From contig JAICXJ010000026.1 in the NCBI GenBank assembly GCA_025980465.1, forward strand, positions 1-44,130: 44,130 nucleotides of DNA, written 5' to 3'. The translations under genes were made by a program, and so were the position numbers. Position 1 is the first letter of the stretch. The number at the start of each line of letters is the position of its first letter. Shown in pieces: positions 8,472-16,830 of the stretch. Source of the stretch: Frankiales bacterium. Its GTDB lineage: Bacteria > Actinomycetota > Actinomycetes > JAFAQI01. A model generated the notes under the pieces. That model saw only the letters and a program-made list of their open reading frames with translations. It made no database searches and had not been told where the DNA came from.

Positions 8472-9583
8472 TATGCACCGACGAGGTCGACGCTTTGCCG
8501 CGCCTCGGGCAGGTTGATGACGACGCGGTCCGGATGTTCGTCGAAGAGGAGCCGGCGCATCTCGTCCTCGTCACCACTGTCGGCGGCATGTGCGAGCAGC
8601 TCGACGGACCGCTTCACCGACTCGCCGTCGACTGTGAGCGCCTTGAAGATCTTCGGATGGTCGGTGGGAAGTGCGCTCTCACGTCGATCGACCAGGACCT
8701 CGTGAAGCTTTTCTCCCGGCCGTAGCCCGGTGAAGACGATGGTGGGATCGGGCGCTTGCGTCAGCTCCGCGTACCGATGGGCCAGGTCGAGGATGCGAAC
8801 CGGCTCGCCCATGTCGAGGATGTAGGTGGCGCCGGATTCAGCCATGACAGAGGCCTCGATGACCAGTCCGGCGGCCTCGGGGATGCTCATGAAGTAGCGA
8901 GTGACGGCCTCATCGGTGATTGTCACCGGAAGCCGGTTGTCGATCTGCCAGATCAGGCTCTGCAGGAAGGAACCTCGGCTGCCCAGCACGTTGCCGAATC
9001 GCACGCTCGATACCCGGGTGCGGCGGCTCGCCTCACCCGCCGTGACCTCCTCTGCGATGCGCTTCGTGGCCCCGAGCACCGAGGTCGGGCTTGCCGCCTT
9101 GTCAGTGGAGACGTTGACGAGCCGGGAGGCGCCCGAGTACGCCGCGGCGAGGGCCACGTTGCGTGAGCCGAAGACGTTTGTCTTGACCGCCTCCGCCGGG
9201 AACCGCTCGAGCAGGGGCAGATGCTTGTGGGCCGCAGCGTGGAACACGATGTCCGGCTGGGCTCGCTGGAAGTGCCGGATGAGACTCGCAAGATCGCGAA
9301 TGTCGGCGAGGATGATGTTGCCGTCGCCGAGCAGGCCGTGGCCGCACAGCTCGAGCTGAAGCGAGTGAAGAGCGCCCTCGTCGTGATCGAGCAGGTAGAT
9401 CGTGCCGGCCTGAAGTCGAGTCAGCTGGCGGACGAGCTCGCTGCCGATCGATCCGCCGGCGCCGGTCACGAGCACCGAGGTGCCGTGAATGAGCTGCCGC
9501 GCGGAGTCGCCGTACACGACGTGCTCGGGTCGGCCGAGGAGGTGGGCAGCAGAGACACGCGGGTGCGCGGTGGCTGCGGGCAT
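8471..9583 (-). CDS. CapD/FlaA1-type nucleotide-sugar dehydratase/epimerase
   Basis: The protein has 370 residues. An extended SDR fold starts with GAGGSIG (41-47) and carries the CapD signature NVSTDKA (157-163) followed by GATK (171-174). The usual SDR tyrosine position before GATK is leucine (L170), like the WbpM/CapD subgroup where it is not Tyr. These enzymes convert UDP-GlcNAc-type sugars by 4,6-dehydration, often with 5-epimerisation, for surface polysaccharide. It lacks the N-terminal membrane domain of long CapD proteins. The start at 9583 has AAGGAG seven bases upstream. It lies ahead of and coupled to the GT2 gene as a two-gene polysaccharide operon. Confidence 0.87.
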   Translation of the reverse strand: MPAATAHPRVSAAHLLGRPEHVVYGDSARQLIHGTSVLVTGAGGSIGSELVRQLTRLQAGTIYLLDHDEGALHSLQLELCGHGLLGDGNIILADIRDLASLIRHFQRAQPDIVFHAAAHKHLPLLERFPAEAVKTNVFGSRNVALAAAYSGASRLVNVSTDKAASPTSVLGATKRIAEEVTAGEASRRTRVSSVRFGNVLGSRGSFLQSLIWQIDNRLPVTITDEAVTRYFMSIPEAAGLVIEASVMAESGATYILDMGEPVRILDLAHRYAELTQAPDPTIVFTGLRPGEKLHEVLVDRRESALPTDHPKIFKALTVDGESVKRSVELLAHAADSGDEDEMRRLLFDEHPDRVVINLPEARQSVDLVGA

Positions 9584-9880
9584 GACGGAACTCCTTGCAT
9601 GGGGACAGACGCCGTCGCGTGAGGCCCCCAGCTGCGGCCGGGATGGCACGAACGGCCCTGACCGTGGTCAGCGGCGTCCGGACGAAGGGCCGGTTTCGCC
9701 TCTACTCCCCGTGGGCCACGGCGACCATCCCGCCCGACGGATCCTTGCTCCCGATGTCCGTTATGGCGAGAACGTATCTCGGCAATCATTCGCTTGTCTC
9801 AAATTTCGGTAATCGGAGAATTGCACCCGGTTTTCGATACCAGGTGCCGATGCCCGGACGTGATCGACCAGACTCATGGC
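9584..9880. promoter_or_regulatory. Divergent region between CapD-like gene and thioesterase gene
   Basis: No convincing gene lies between the CapD start and the thioesterase start. An AT-richer core (about 9755-9835) probably holds the divergent promoters, leaving the CapD mRNA a leader of perhaps 150-190 bases. A 6-bp inverted repeat with a 2-base centre (CTGACC GT GGTCAG, 9658-9671) lies inside that leader. It could be an operator or hairpin. No -10/-35 pair is clear enough to call. Confidence 0.25.
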
Positions 9881-10678
9881 GTGGTTGCGCAACGGCCGTT
9901 CCTGCGGCGCGACGGAGAACGCTTCCTGCCGAATCCGGAAGCGGTCGGGCCGTGGGGTCCCGGCACGATGAGCGGGATGGTCGTCTCAGGGCTTGTCGGT
10001 CTGGCTGCGGAGCAGGCTGCAGGCGGGAATGGCTTCCGGGGTGCTCGACTGACGGTCGATCTGATCCGGATGGCGACCCTTGACGAGCTAACTGTCTCGC
10101 GCCGCCTGCTGCGCGATGGCCGCCGGTTGCGCCTCGTCGACGTCGTGATCGAGCAGAACGGCCGTGACGTTGCACATGGTCGAGGCGTCTTTGTCCGCGG
10201 TAGCGAGACACCACCCGGCGAGGTCTGGTCGGATCCGGTGACGATGCCGACGCCGCCGGCGGACGAGTCGTGGCAGGCGGGACCGCGAGTGTTCAGTGAC
10301 GGCGGCACTACGGCCGCCGACAACTTCAGCGCCTGGCAGGACCCGACCAGGCGCAAGTACATGTGGTTCAGGCTCGACCGCGATCTGGTCGAGGGCGAGT
10401 CGATGAGTGGCTTCGTGCGGGCGGCCTGTGTCGCAGATGCCACCAACCCGCTGACGAACTGGGGCAGCGCCGGCTTAGAGTTCGTCAACTCGGACGTGTC
10501 GATGACACTCGCCCGCACACCACAGGGGCCATTGGTCGGCCTGGCCGCGCGAGATCGACAGGTCGAAACCGGCGTCTCGGTCGGTACCGCGACGATGCAC
10601 GACCTGGCGGGCCCGGTCGGTGCATGTGTAGTGACGGCACTTGCGTCCGAGGTGCCGATGCAACCGCCGACCCGCTGA
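9881..10678 (+). CDS. Hotdog-fold acyl-CoA thioesterase-like protein
   Basis: The protein has about 265 residues and the layout of actinobacterial TesB-like thioesterase-superfamily proteins. The N-terminal half is around LPNPEAVGPWGPGTMSGM and VDLIRMA; the second hotdog half has AADNFSAWQDP and WGSAGLEFVNSDVSMTLAR. These hydrolyse or bind acyl-CoA thioesters. No catalytic residue can be assigned safely. The start is uncertain: GTG 9881 gives the N-terminus usual for the family, while GTG 9860 and TTG 9794 are in frame and none has a good ribosome site. It converges on the P450 gene with only three bases between stops. Confidence 0.7.
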   Translation: MVAQRPFLRRDGERFLPNPEAVGPWGPGTMSGMVVSGLVGLAAEQAAGGNGFRGARLTVDLIRMATLDELTVSRRLLRDGRRLRLVDVVIEQNGRDVAHGRGVFVRGSETPPGEVWSDPVTMPTPPADESWQAGPRVFSDGGTTAADNFSAWQDPTRRKYMWFRLDRDLVEGESMSGFVRAACVADATNPLTNWGSAGLEFVNSDVSMTLARTPQGPLVGLAARDRQVETGVSVGTATMHDLAGPVGACVVTALASEVPMQPPTR

Positions 10679-10681
10679 CGA

Positions 10682-11992
10682 CTAGACGCTGAGTCGCACG
10701 GTCAGCGACTCGTAGCCGCGAAGCGACTGCAGATCGCGGCGGACGCCGCTGTGCGGCATGACCTCTAGGTTGGGGAACCGCTCGAAGAGCAGCCGCAGCC
10801 CGGTGACGCCCTCCATCTTGGCGAGGTTGGCGCCGAGGCAGTAGTGCACACCGGCACTGAATGCGACGTGATCGCGTGAGTTCGGCCGGTCCAGGTCGTA
10901 GACGTTTGGGTTGGGGAAGACCGCGGGGTCGCGATTGGCGGCCCCGAGCATGCAGACGAGGGGTTGGTTCTTGCTGATCGCCACACCGTCGACCACGGTG
11001 TCTTGCAGGGCCATCCGACCGGTGATCTGCACCGGGCTTTCGAACCGGAGCAACTCCTCGACCGCCTGCGGCCACAGGTCAGGATCGGCCGCGAGCCGAT
11101 CCCGGGCCTTCTCGTCCGGGCCGAGTACGGCGACCCCACTCCCGAGCAGGTTGACGGTCGTCTCGAAGCCGGCGCCGAGCAGCAGCAGCGCGGTCGCGCG
11201 CAGCTCGAGATCGTTGAGCCGGTCGTCGGGGTCGGCATTGACCAGCTGGCTGAGAATGTCGTCGCCGGGCTTGCGTCGCAGGTTCGCGAAGTGCTCGATG
11301 AACCACAGGTTCATCGCCTTGATGCTTCCAGTGACTTCGCGGTATTGGCGATGGCTCAGCCCGATGTCGAGGACGGGCGCGGCGGTATGGCCCCAGGCGA
11401 GGAACTGCGCGTGCATGTCCTCGGGGACACCGAGGATCTCGGCGATGACCGCGACCGGGAGCTGTCCGGCGTACTCCGCGACGATGTCGACGCTGTCGCG
11501 GCCGGCGATCCGGTCCAGCAGCTGGCCTGCGCGCTCCTCCACCCGATCGGCAACCTGTTGCAGCGCACGTGGCGTGAACGGCTTGGTGACCAGGCGGCGG
11601 TAACGGGTGTGGGTCGGCGGATCGACGGCGAGAAGTGACGGCGGATCGACCACGCTGGCGAGCTCGGGGTCACCGCGCATCGCCCACCGTACGAGCCGAG
11701 GCATGCCTCCGGAGCTGCCGATCTGGACCCCGAAGCTCTGTCCATCCCGCAGCACGTTCGACACGATCGTGTGGTCGGTCGTGATGAAGAACATCGAGGT
11801 TTGCGTGATGCGGCCGAGCTGCCGCGCCTCATCGAAGAGGGGATACGGGTTGTCCCTGGCACCAGACTCGAACATGTATCGAGCGATCGGGTTTCCGTTG
11901 CGGGCAAGTCGCCGAGTCAACGTGCCGGCGCCCCGATGAAGGATCAGCCAGCGCAGCTGCGACCGGACTGCCTCGACGCCGCGGCTGCTCAC
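10682..11992 (-). CDS. Cytochrome P450 (CYP140-like)
   Basis: The protein has 436 residues, the normal length for a soluble bacterial P450. I-helix oxygen-activation motif GAGFETT at 273-279 (Glu in place of the more usual Asp), ExxR at 313-316, haem loop FSAGVHYCLG with ligand Cys385. The DPPTHTRYRRL segment is the C-helix. The overall wording, including LLGAGFETTVNLLG and AANRDPAVFP, resembles mycobacterial CYP140; that subfamily is recalled, not searched. It would mono-oxygenate a hydrophobic substrate with ferredoxin electrons, but no ferredoxin gene is adjacent. GTG start. The CoA-ligase pair upstream on the same strand suggests a lipid or xenobiotic substrate. Confidence 0.92.
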   Translation of the reverse strand: MSSRGVEAVRSQLRWLILHRGAGTLTRRLARNGNPIARYMFESGARDNPYPLFDEARQLGRITQTSMFFITTDHTIVSNVLRDGQSFGVQIGSSGGMPRLVRWAMRGDPELASVVDPPSLLAVDPPTHTRYRRLVTKPFTPRALQQVADRVEERAGQLLDRIAGRDSVDIVAEYAGQLPVAVIAEILGVPEDMHAQFLAWGHTAAPVLDIGLSHRQYREVTGSIKAMNLWFIEHFANLRRKPGDDILSQLVNADPDDRLNDLELRATALLLLGAGFETTVNLLGSGVAVLGPDEKARDRLAADPDLWPQAVEELLRFESPVQITGRMALQDTVVDGVAISKNQPLVCMLGAANRDPAVFPNPNVYDLDRPNSRDHVAFSAGVHYCLGANLAKMEGVTGLRLLFERFPNLEVMPHSGVRRDLQSLRGYESLTVRLSV

Positions 11993-12022
11993 AGACAGAG
12001 CCTAGCCGCGGGAGTCTCGGCG

Positions 12023-12724
12023 CTACAGCGGCGACCAGCGCGCGGTACGTAACAGCCGGCTTCGCCAGGTGTCGCGATAAGCCAGCGCCTCGTGCATGAA
12101 CATGCCTGGCTGCTTCAACTCGGCGGGCGTGTCTCGCGTCAGCAGGTTGAGAAGCAGGTTGTTGTCGAGCACCCGCTGCCAGAGGACCGCTTCCTTACGC
12201 CGGCCGGCGCCGTACGCCGGCTGGAAGACCAGTTCGATGTCGAGCAGTCGACCCTCCTTCGGCCGCGCCTCCATCGGCTCGTAATAGCCCTTGCCCCAAA
12301 AGTCGATGTAGTCGATGAGTGAGGCGTGAGGCCAGCCGGTGTCCTCCATGTAGACGACCGGCTCCCGATCCTGCGGCGTCGTCGGAACCGTCGCGAAGTC
12401 GACTTCCTGCAACGGCGAGAACGGGACCGGGATCATCACGCTCGCTGTCGTACGGTGTCGCATCGCGTCGACGTCGGTCTGCCATTGCGCGAGGTCTCCC
12501 CGTTGCAGGCGCTGGACGAGTCGTTCCCACGCGGCGCCGTCGCGGACCGCGGTGACGGTGACGACGGTGTACGCCGGCCCGGTGCCGTGCACGTGATGCA
12601 TGAACCAGAGCAGGCGTGCGTCGTCGTCCTTGGCCAGCATCGGAAGCCAGCCATCCCGGAATGCGGCCTCGAAGTCGTCCTCACGGCGGCCGATGACTTC
12701 ATGTACCTCGTGGACGTACAGCAC
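12023..12724 (-). CDS. Uncharacterised protein, possibly NIPSNAP-like
   Basis: A soluble 233-residue protein with no signal peptide or membrane segment. It begins LYVHEVHEV and contains alternating strand/helix patterns (HHVHGTGPAYTVVTVTAV, then a second similar half with LLDIELVFQPAYG). This suggests a duplicated ferredoxin-like alpha/beta fold such as NIPSNAP or dimeric alpha-beta barrels. I do not recognise a defined family. The GTG start lies one base after the stop of the acyl-CoA ligase gene, so the two are co-translated and probably serve one pathway. Confidence 0.65.
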   Translation of the reverse strand: MLYVHEVHEVIGRREDDFEAAFRDGWLPMLAKDDDARLLWFMHHVHGTGPAYTVVTVTAVRDGAAWERLVQRLQRGDLAQWQTDVDAMRHRTTASVMIPVPFSPLQEVDFATVPTTPQDREPVVYMEDTGWPHASLIDYIDFWGKGYYEPMEARPKEGRLLDIELVFQPAYGAGRRKEAVLWQRVLDNNLLLNLLTRDTPAELKQPGMFMHEALAYRDTWRSRLLRTARWSPL

Positions 12725-12725
12725 G

Positions 12726-14150
12726 TCAGGCCCCCTTCACCATGCGTACGACCGCCCTGCGGTCGACCTTGTTCATGTCAGTCAGCGGGACTTCGTCGGC
12801 GAACACCACCAGCTCCGGAGTCTTGTACTTCGCGATCCGCTTGGCGCACCACTGCTGGAGGGTGGTGACGTCGACCGGCTCGGAGGTGACTACGACCGCC
12901 CCCACCCTTTCGTTCAATTCCGGATCGGGTACGCCGGCGACGGCGCAGTCAGTGACGAGCGGGTGGGTGCGCAATGCGGTCTCGACCTCGATCGGGCCGA
13001 ACTTCTCGCCGCCGCGGTTGATCGTGTCGGAGAGTCGGCCTTCCGGGTAGAGGTAACCGTCTTCGTCGAGGCGCACGAGATCGCCGGTGCGCATCCAGCC
13101 GTCGACGACGTTCTGCCCGGACTTGACGATCAGCTCGCCGGTCCCCCCGACCGGTAGCTCGTCATCAGTACCGGGTGTGACGATCCGGATCTCGACGCCC
13201 GGCACCAACTTGCCGACCGAGGTCCGGTGCACCGGATGCGTCGCATCCTCTGGCATCGACACGGTGATGCCGCCGAGCGTCTCGGTCTGACCGAAGGTGT
13301 TGATGAACCCGACACCGGGCATCGCCTCGGTGAGTTTCGTCAGGAGATCGTCGGTCATCGGGCTGGCACCGTAGGTCACGGTCTGCAGGCTGCTGATGTC
13401 GCGACTCGCGAGGTCCGGGTGGTCGACGATCCGAGCGAGCATCGTCGGCACGATGAACAGCATCTGCACCTTGTGCGCCTCGACCAGCCGCAGCCAGTCG
13501 CCGGCCTCGAACTTCGGCTGGATCACGAGCGAGTGCCCGCCGAGGATCGAAACCATCGCTCCTAGCAGCCCGCCTACGTGATGGATCGGCAGACACAGCA
13601 TCCGCATCCCGGGCTCGGTCTCCACCGAATACGGTGCCAAGCGCGCGGTGAGGGTGTCCCACGGCACCGGTACCGGCTTCGGCAGGCCGGTCGTCCCACT
13701 CGTGAACAGCACGATCGCCTCGGCGCCGTCCCGCTCGCCGGGCGAGTCGTCCCCGTCGTACGCGTCGAGCAGGTCAGGTCCGATCACCGGGACGGCAAGC
13801 TTCGACACTCGGTCCTGGTACGGCGCTCCGGTGATGGCGACCGGACATTCACCGATGATTCCGACCAGGGTGTCGACCTCGTCCGGCGTGAGCCGGGGGT
13901 TGATCACTGTCGCGCACGCGCCGAGCCGGATTGCGGCAAAGGCAGCGACAAGACCGAGCCGCCCGGGGACGTCGATGATCACAACCCGGTCGTCCGGCTT
14001 CACCCCTGCGTCGCGCAAACGCGCAGTTGCCGAGAGGATCAGCGCGCGCAGCTCGCGGTAGTCGACCGAACCGTCGGGGTCGGCCAGAGCGAGCCGGTCC
14101 GGGTGGCGGGTGAGCAGATCGTCAGCGGTGGTGCGCAGATCCAGGCCCAC
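12726..14150 (-). CDS. AMP-forming acyl-CoA ligase
   Basis: The protein has 474 residues, slightly short for the ANL family (usually 500-550). It has the phosphate-binding motif LFTSGTTGLPKPV (148-160), a YGASPM/TFGQTE region, GRLSDTINRGGEKF hinge/A8 motif and a C-terminal lysine in MNKVDRRAV (A10) that completes adenylation. It would activate a carboxylic acid to its acyl-CoA through an acyl-adenylate. Substrate unknown; the neighbouring P450 and thioesterase suggest a lipid or aromatic acid. GTG start. The palindrome at 14171-14186 lies 20 bases upstream and may control it. Confidence 0.87.
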   Translation of the reverse strand: MGLDLRTTADDLLTRHPDRLALADPDGSVDYRELRALILSATARLRDAGVKPDDRVVIIDVPGRLGLVAAFAAIRLGACATVINPRLTPDEVDTLVGIIGECPVAITGAPYQDRVSKLAVPVIGPDLLDAYDGDDSPGERDGAEAIVLFTSGTTGLPKPVPVPWDTLTARLAPYSVETEPGMRMLCLPIHHVGGLLGAMVSILGGHSLVIQPKFEAGDWLRLVEAHKVQMLFIVPTMLARIVDHPDLASRDISSLQTVTYGASPMTDDLLTKLTEAMPGVGFINTFGQTETLGGITVSMPEDATHPVHRTSVGKLVPGVEIRIVTPGTDDELPVGGTGELIVKSGQNVVDGWMRTGDLVRLDEDGYLYPEGRLSDTINRGGEKFGPIEVETALRTHPLVTDCAVAGVPDPELNERVGAVVVTSEPVDVTTLQQWCAKRIAKYKTPELVVFADEVPLTDMNKVDRRAVVRMVKGA

Positions 14151-14170
14151 CGTCGCACCCTAACCCTTGA

Positions 14171-14186
14171 CTGACGCGCGCGTCAG
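14171..14186. promoter_or_regulatory. Perfect 16-bp palindrome, candidate repressor operator
   Basis: CTGACGCGCGCGTCAG is a perfect palindrome lying 20 bases upstream of the CoA-ligase start and spanning the stop codon (14183-14185) of the oxidase gene. On the plus strand it is preceded by TTGA. The form resembles TetR-family operators found before lipid and xenobiotic catabolic operons. No regulator gene lies beside it in the window. A hairpin for transcript ending is the alternative. Confidence 0.4.
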
Positions 14187-16774
14187 GCCCTGATCCGCCG
14201 GCGCCGGCGCAGGTGGGCCGCGGCGCCGGCGAGCACTGCGAGCAGCCCGACGGCGTCGAGCGCTGCCGCGGTGTGGTTGCTGCGACCACTCGCCGGGCCG
14301 CTATCGGCAGTGAGCCGGCTCGGAGTGGCCGGCCGAGCTGCGAGAGCCGGTCCGGCCGGCGGGCGAGCTGCGACCGCGCCTCGTCCCAGCCGGGTCGCGA
14401 GCTGCCGGTCAGCAGGCGTTGTCGCGTGCGGCGAAACAGCGTGAGGCAGATACAGCCGCACGTGGGAGTTCTCGGTGATGCCGGCCGACAGCCCCTTCGC
14501 GAACTGCGAGCCACGGTTGGCGCCCTCGCCCTGCGGCACCAGACTTGACGGCGCGGTGCTGGCCGAGCCGTAGGAGGCGGTGAGCGCGTCGATGCGTGAG
14601 GTCAGCGTCTGCGCTGTCGGCACCTGATCGCTTCCGTTCACGTACGACGGCATCGGGACGCCGACCGCGACCTGCTGTGCCACCGACGGGATCAGCCCCT
14701 TCGGGGTCGTCTCGTCGGCGAACAACATGTATGAGCCGGGGGGCGCGACGTCTCCGGATGGCGGGGTGTCGACCGTGAGGGTCTTGCCGGCGCGCGACAC
14801 GATCGGCAGGTCGATCGTCTTCTGGTCACCGTCGATGAGATGGGTGAGCGCCGTGTTGCGGACCAGCACCACCTTGGCAATCTTCGAGGCCGCCTGATCG
14901 GTTGTGACGGTCATCGTCTTGCCGTAGTCGACCTGCTGCGGAGCGGAGGTGATCGCAGGTTGCGCGATGCCCCAGTTGAGGTACGGCGGGTTGTAGATCT
15001 CGAACGACGGATCGCGGAAGTCGTTGGAGAAGCCGCCGGGCAGTGTCTGGTTGTACGCGTACAGCGTCGAGATCGGTGAGTTGCCGCCGACGAGCACCTG
15101 TCCGGTCGGTAGGAGCACTGCGGTGTTGTGGTAGGTCCGCGGGTCGATGCTCGAGGCCAACTTGGTCCAGGTGTTGGTCGCGGGGTCGAACTCCTCGGTC
15201 TGGTGGACCGGGAAGGTCGTGCCCGGCAGCAGTACGTCATCGCGGTTCGCGCCGTTGAACGCAAGCACGTTGCCGGTTGGCAGCACGACCGCCGTGGAGA
15301 ACCAGCGGGCGTTGTTGAGCGGACCGGTAGCGGTCGAGGTGAACTTGTCGTTCTTCGCCGTGTCGACGGTGTCGATCACCGATGCGTCATTGGCGAGGTA
15401 CGTGCCGGGCGAGGTGCCGAGCACGCCACCCGCCGACAGGAACTGCGCCTTCGTGTAGGGCGCGGCCAACGGCAGTTCAACCGAGAACGACGAGCCACGG
15501 AAGCCCGCGGTCAGCGATGTCCGGGTGAGGTCGCTCGAGTCGAGACTGATGCCGAACGGCACACCGACGTTTCGCCACTTCGCGGTCTGCGGGTTGTAGA
15601 CCGAGGCCGCATTCCAGATCGCCTCGTCATAGGACTGACCGAACGGATTGAAAACCTGCCCGCCCGCGTCGTAGTAGATATGGCCATCCGGCAGCAGGTG
15701 CAGGCGCGGAAACAGCGGAAGCGAGTGGTCGGCGCTGGAGCCGTTGTAGGTCCACTTTCCGGTTGCCGGGTCGAAGGTCTCGGTCTGCTCGACGTTGGTC
15801 CCCGACAGCAACGGGTTCTCGGTGTAGATCGGCTTGAGCAGCTTCGTCACGCCGCTGGCGACGAAGACGTTTCCGTTGCCGAGGGTCACGAGCGACGGAT
15901 ACCAGCGGCCGTAGTGCATCGGGTCGGTCTGGGTCCAGGTGTTCGTCGCCGGGTTGTACAGCCGGGTGTTGGGGATGCCCTCCAGCTCGGAGATGCCGAA
16001 GGGTGTGTTCGGTATCCGCGGCTCGAGGTAGTAGTCGGTGCCACCCGGCACCAGCAGGTCGCCGTTGGCGAGCAGTACCTGGTCGCTGCAGAAGAGGGCG
16101 CCGGACGCCGAGCCCGGATCGTTGAGGATCGCCTTGAGCGGTCCGGGCGCGTTCGGCACCAGGTACTGCCGGTACGGCGTGTCGTCCGCGCCGCCGTCAA
16201 CCGGTGACGGATTGCTCCAGGTCGGACCGCTCGCGCCGTACAGGTCGAGCAGCCGGCTCTGGTCGTTCGCCGCCTTGTCGCCGAACTCAGTCACCACGGA
16301 GATGTTGTTGTTCTCCTCGGCCTCGAGGCCGTCCCAGTAGAGGATCTTGCCGTTGGGCAGCACCGCGACGGACACTGCGGCTGGCTTGCAGGTGATGTCC
16401 TGGCCGGTCGGCGTGTTGACGGGGGAGCCCTCTGCCTCGTTCGGGCAGTTCACCCCCGGCTCGGCAAACGGCTGGGTGAACGAGCCGCCCACCGCCGGGT
16501 TGGTCACGTCGTCGCCGACGGTGTTCGTGATCCCCTGGATGCCCGGGAGGCCTGGGATGCCGGTGATGTTCGGCAGGTTCGACAGACCAGGGATCGAGCT
16601 GAGCGGTGGGAGCTTCGGGTCGATCGGGTTCGGCGTACCGGCCGGTTGGATGTGCGGTGCCGCTCCGGCGCTGCCGGCGAACGCGATCTGGGCGCCGATG
16701 ATCAGGCCAGTGGTCGCTATCGCCAGCGTTGACAGGGCTGCACGTCGCCGTACGAGGGGGGCCGATCCGGGCAT
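14183..16774 (-). CDS. Secreted, membrane-anchored copper-radical oxidase (galactose oxidase/GlxA-like)
   Basis: The protein has 863 residues. Signal peptide at about 1-39 (RRRAAL, hydrophobic core, AGAA), then a Pro/Gly/Leu/Ile-rich linker 50-82, kelch-type beta-propeller repeats about 130-600 and an Ig-like C-terminal domain (DUF1929 type) about 605-710. A long Ala/Pro/Ser-rich spacer leads to a hydrophobic helix 836-855 and an Arg cluster, which anchors it. Galactose-oxidase copper and radical residues are all present: Cys229 (LFCSD), Tyr292 (GRWYPS), Tyr548-His549 (RTYHN) and His645 (ALTHL). It should oxidise an alcohol or glycan outside the cell with H2O2 release. No LPxTG motif is seen. 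Confidence 0.85.
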   Translation of the reverse strand: MPGSAPLVRRRAALSTLAIATTGLIIGAQIAFAGSAGAAPHIQPAGTPNPIDPKLPPLSSIPGLSNLPNITGIPGLPGIQGITNTVGDDVTNPAVGGSFTQPFAEPGVNCPNEAEGSPVNTPTGQDITCKPAAVSVAVLPNGKILYWDGLEAEENNNISVVTEFGDKAANDQSRLLDLYGASGPTWSNPSPVDGGADDTPYRQYLVPNAPGPLKAILNDPGSASGALFCSDQVLLANGDLLVPGGTDYYLEPRIPNTPFGISELEGIPNTRLYNPATNTWTQTDPMHYGRWYPSLVTLGNGNVFVASGVTKLLKPIYTENPLLSGTNVEQTETFDPATGKWTYNGSSADHSLPLFPRLHLLPDGHIYYDAGGQVFNPFGQSYDEAIWNAASVYNPQTAKWRNVGVPFGISLDSSDLTRTSLTAGFRGSSFSVELPLAAPYTKAQFLSAGGVLGTSPGTYLANDASVIDTVDTAKNDKFTSTATGPLNNARWFSTAVVLPTGNVLAFNGANRDDVLLPGTTFPVHQTEEFDPATNTWTKLASSIDPRTYHNTAVLLPTGQVLVGGNSPISTLYAYNQTLPGGFSNDFRDPSFEIYNPPYLNWGIAQPAITSAPQQVDYGKTMTVTTDQAASKIAKVVLVRNTALTHLIDGDQKTIDLPIVSRAGKTLTVDTPPSGDVAPPGSYMLFADETTPKGLIPSVAQQVAVGVPMPSYVNGSDQVPTAQTLTSRIDALTASYGSASTAPSSLVPQGEGANRGSQFAKGLSAGITENSHVRLYLPHAVSPHATTPADRQLATRLGRGAVAARPPAGPALAARPATPSRLTADSGPASGRSNHTAAALDAVGLLAVLAGAAAHLRRRRRIRA

Positions 16775-16830
16775 GAAGGCATCCTTCGAAAGGAGATGAT
16801 CTTGGTTAGTTTTGTCCGAATAGGTCCGAC

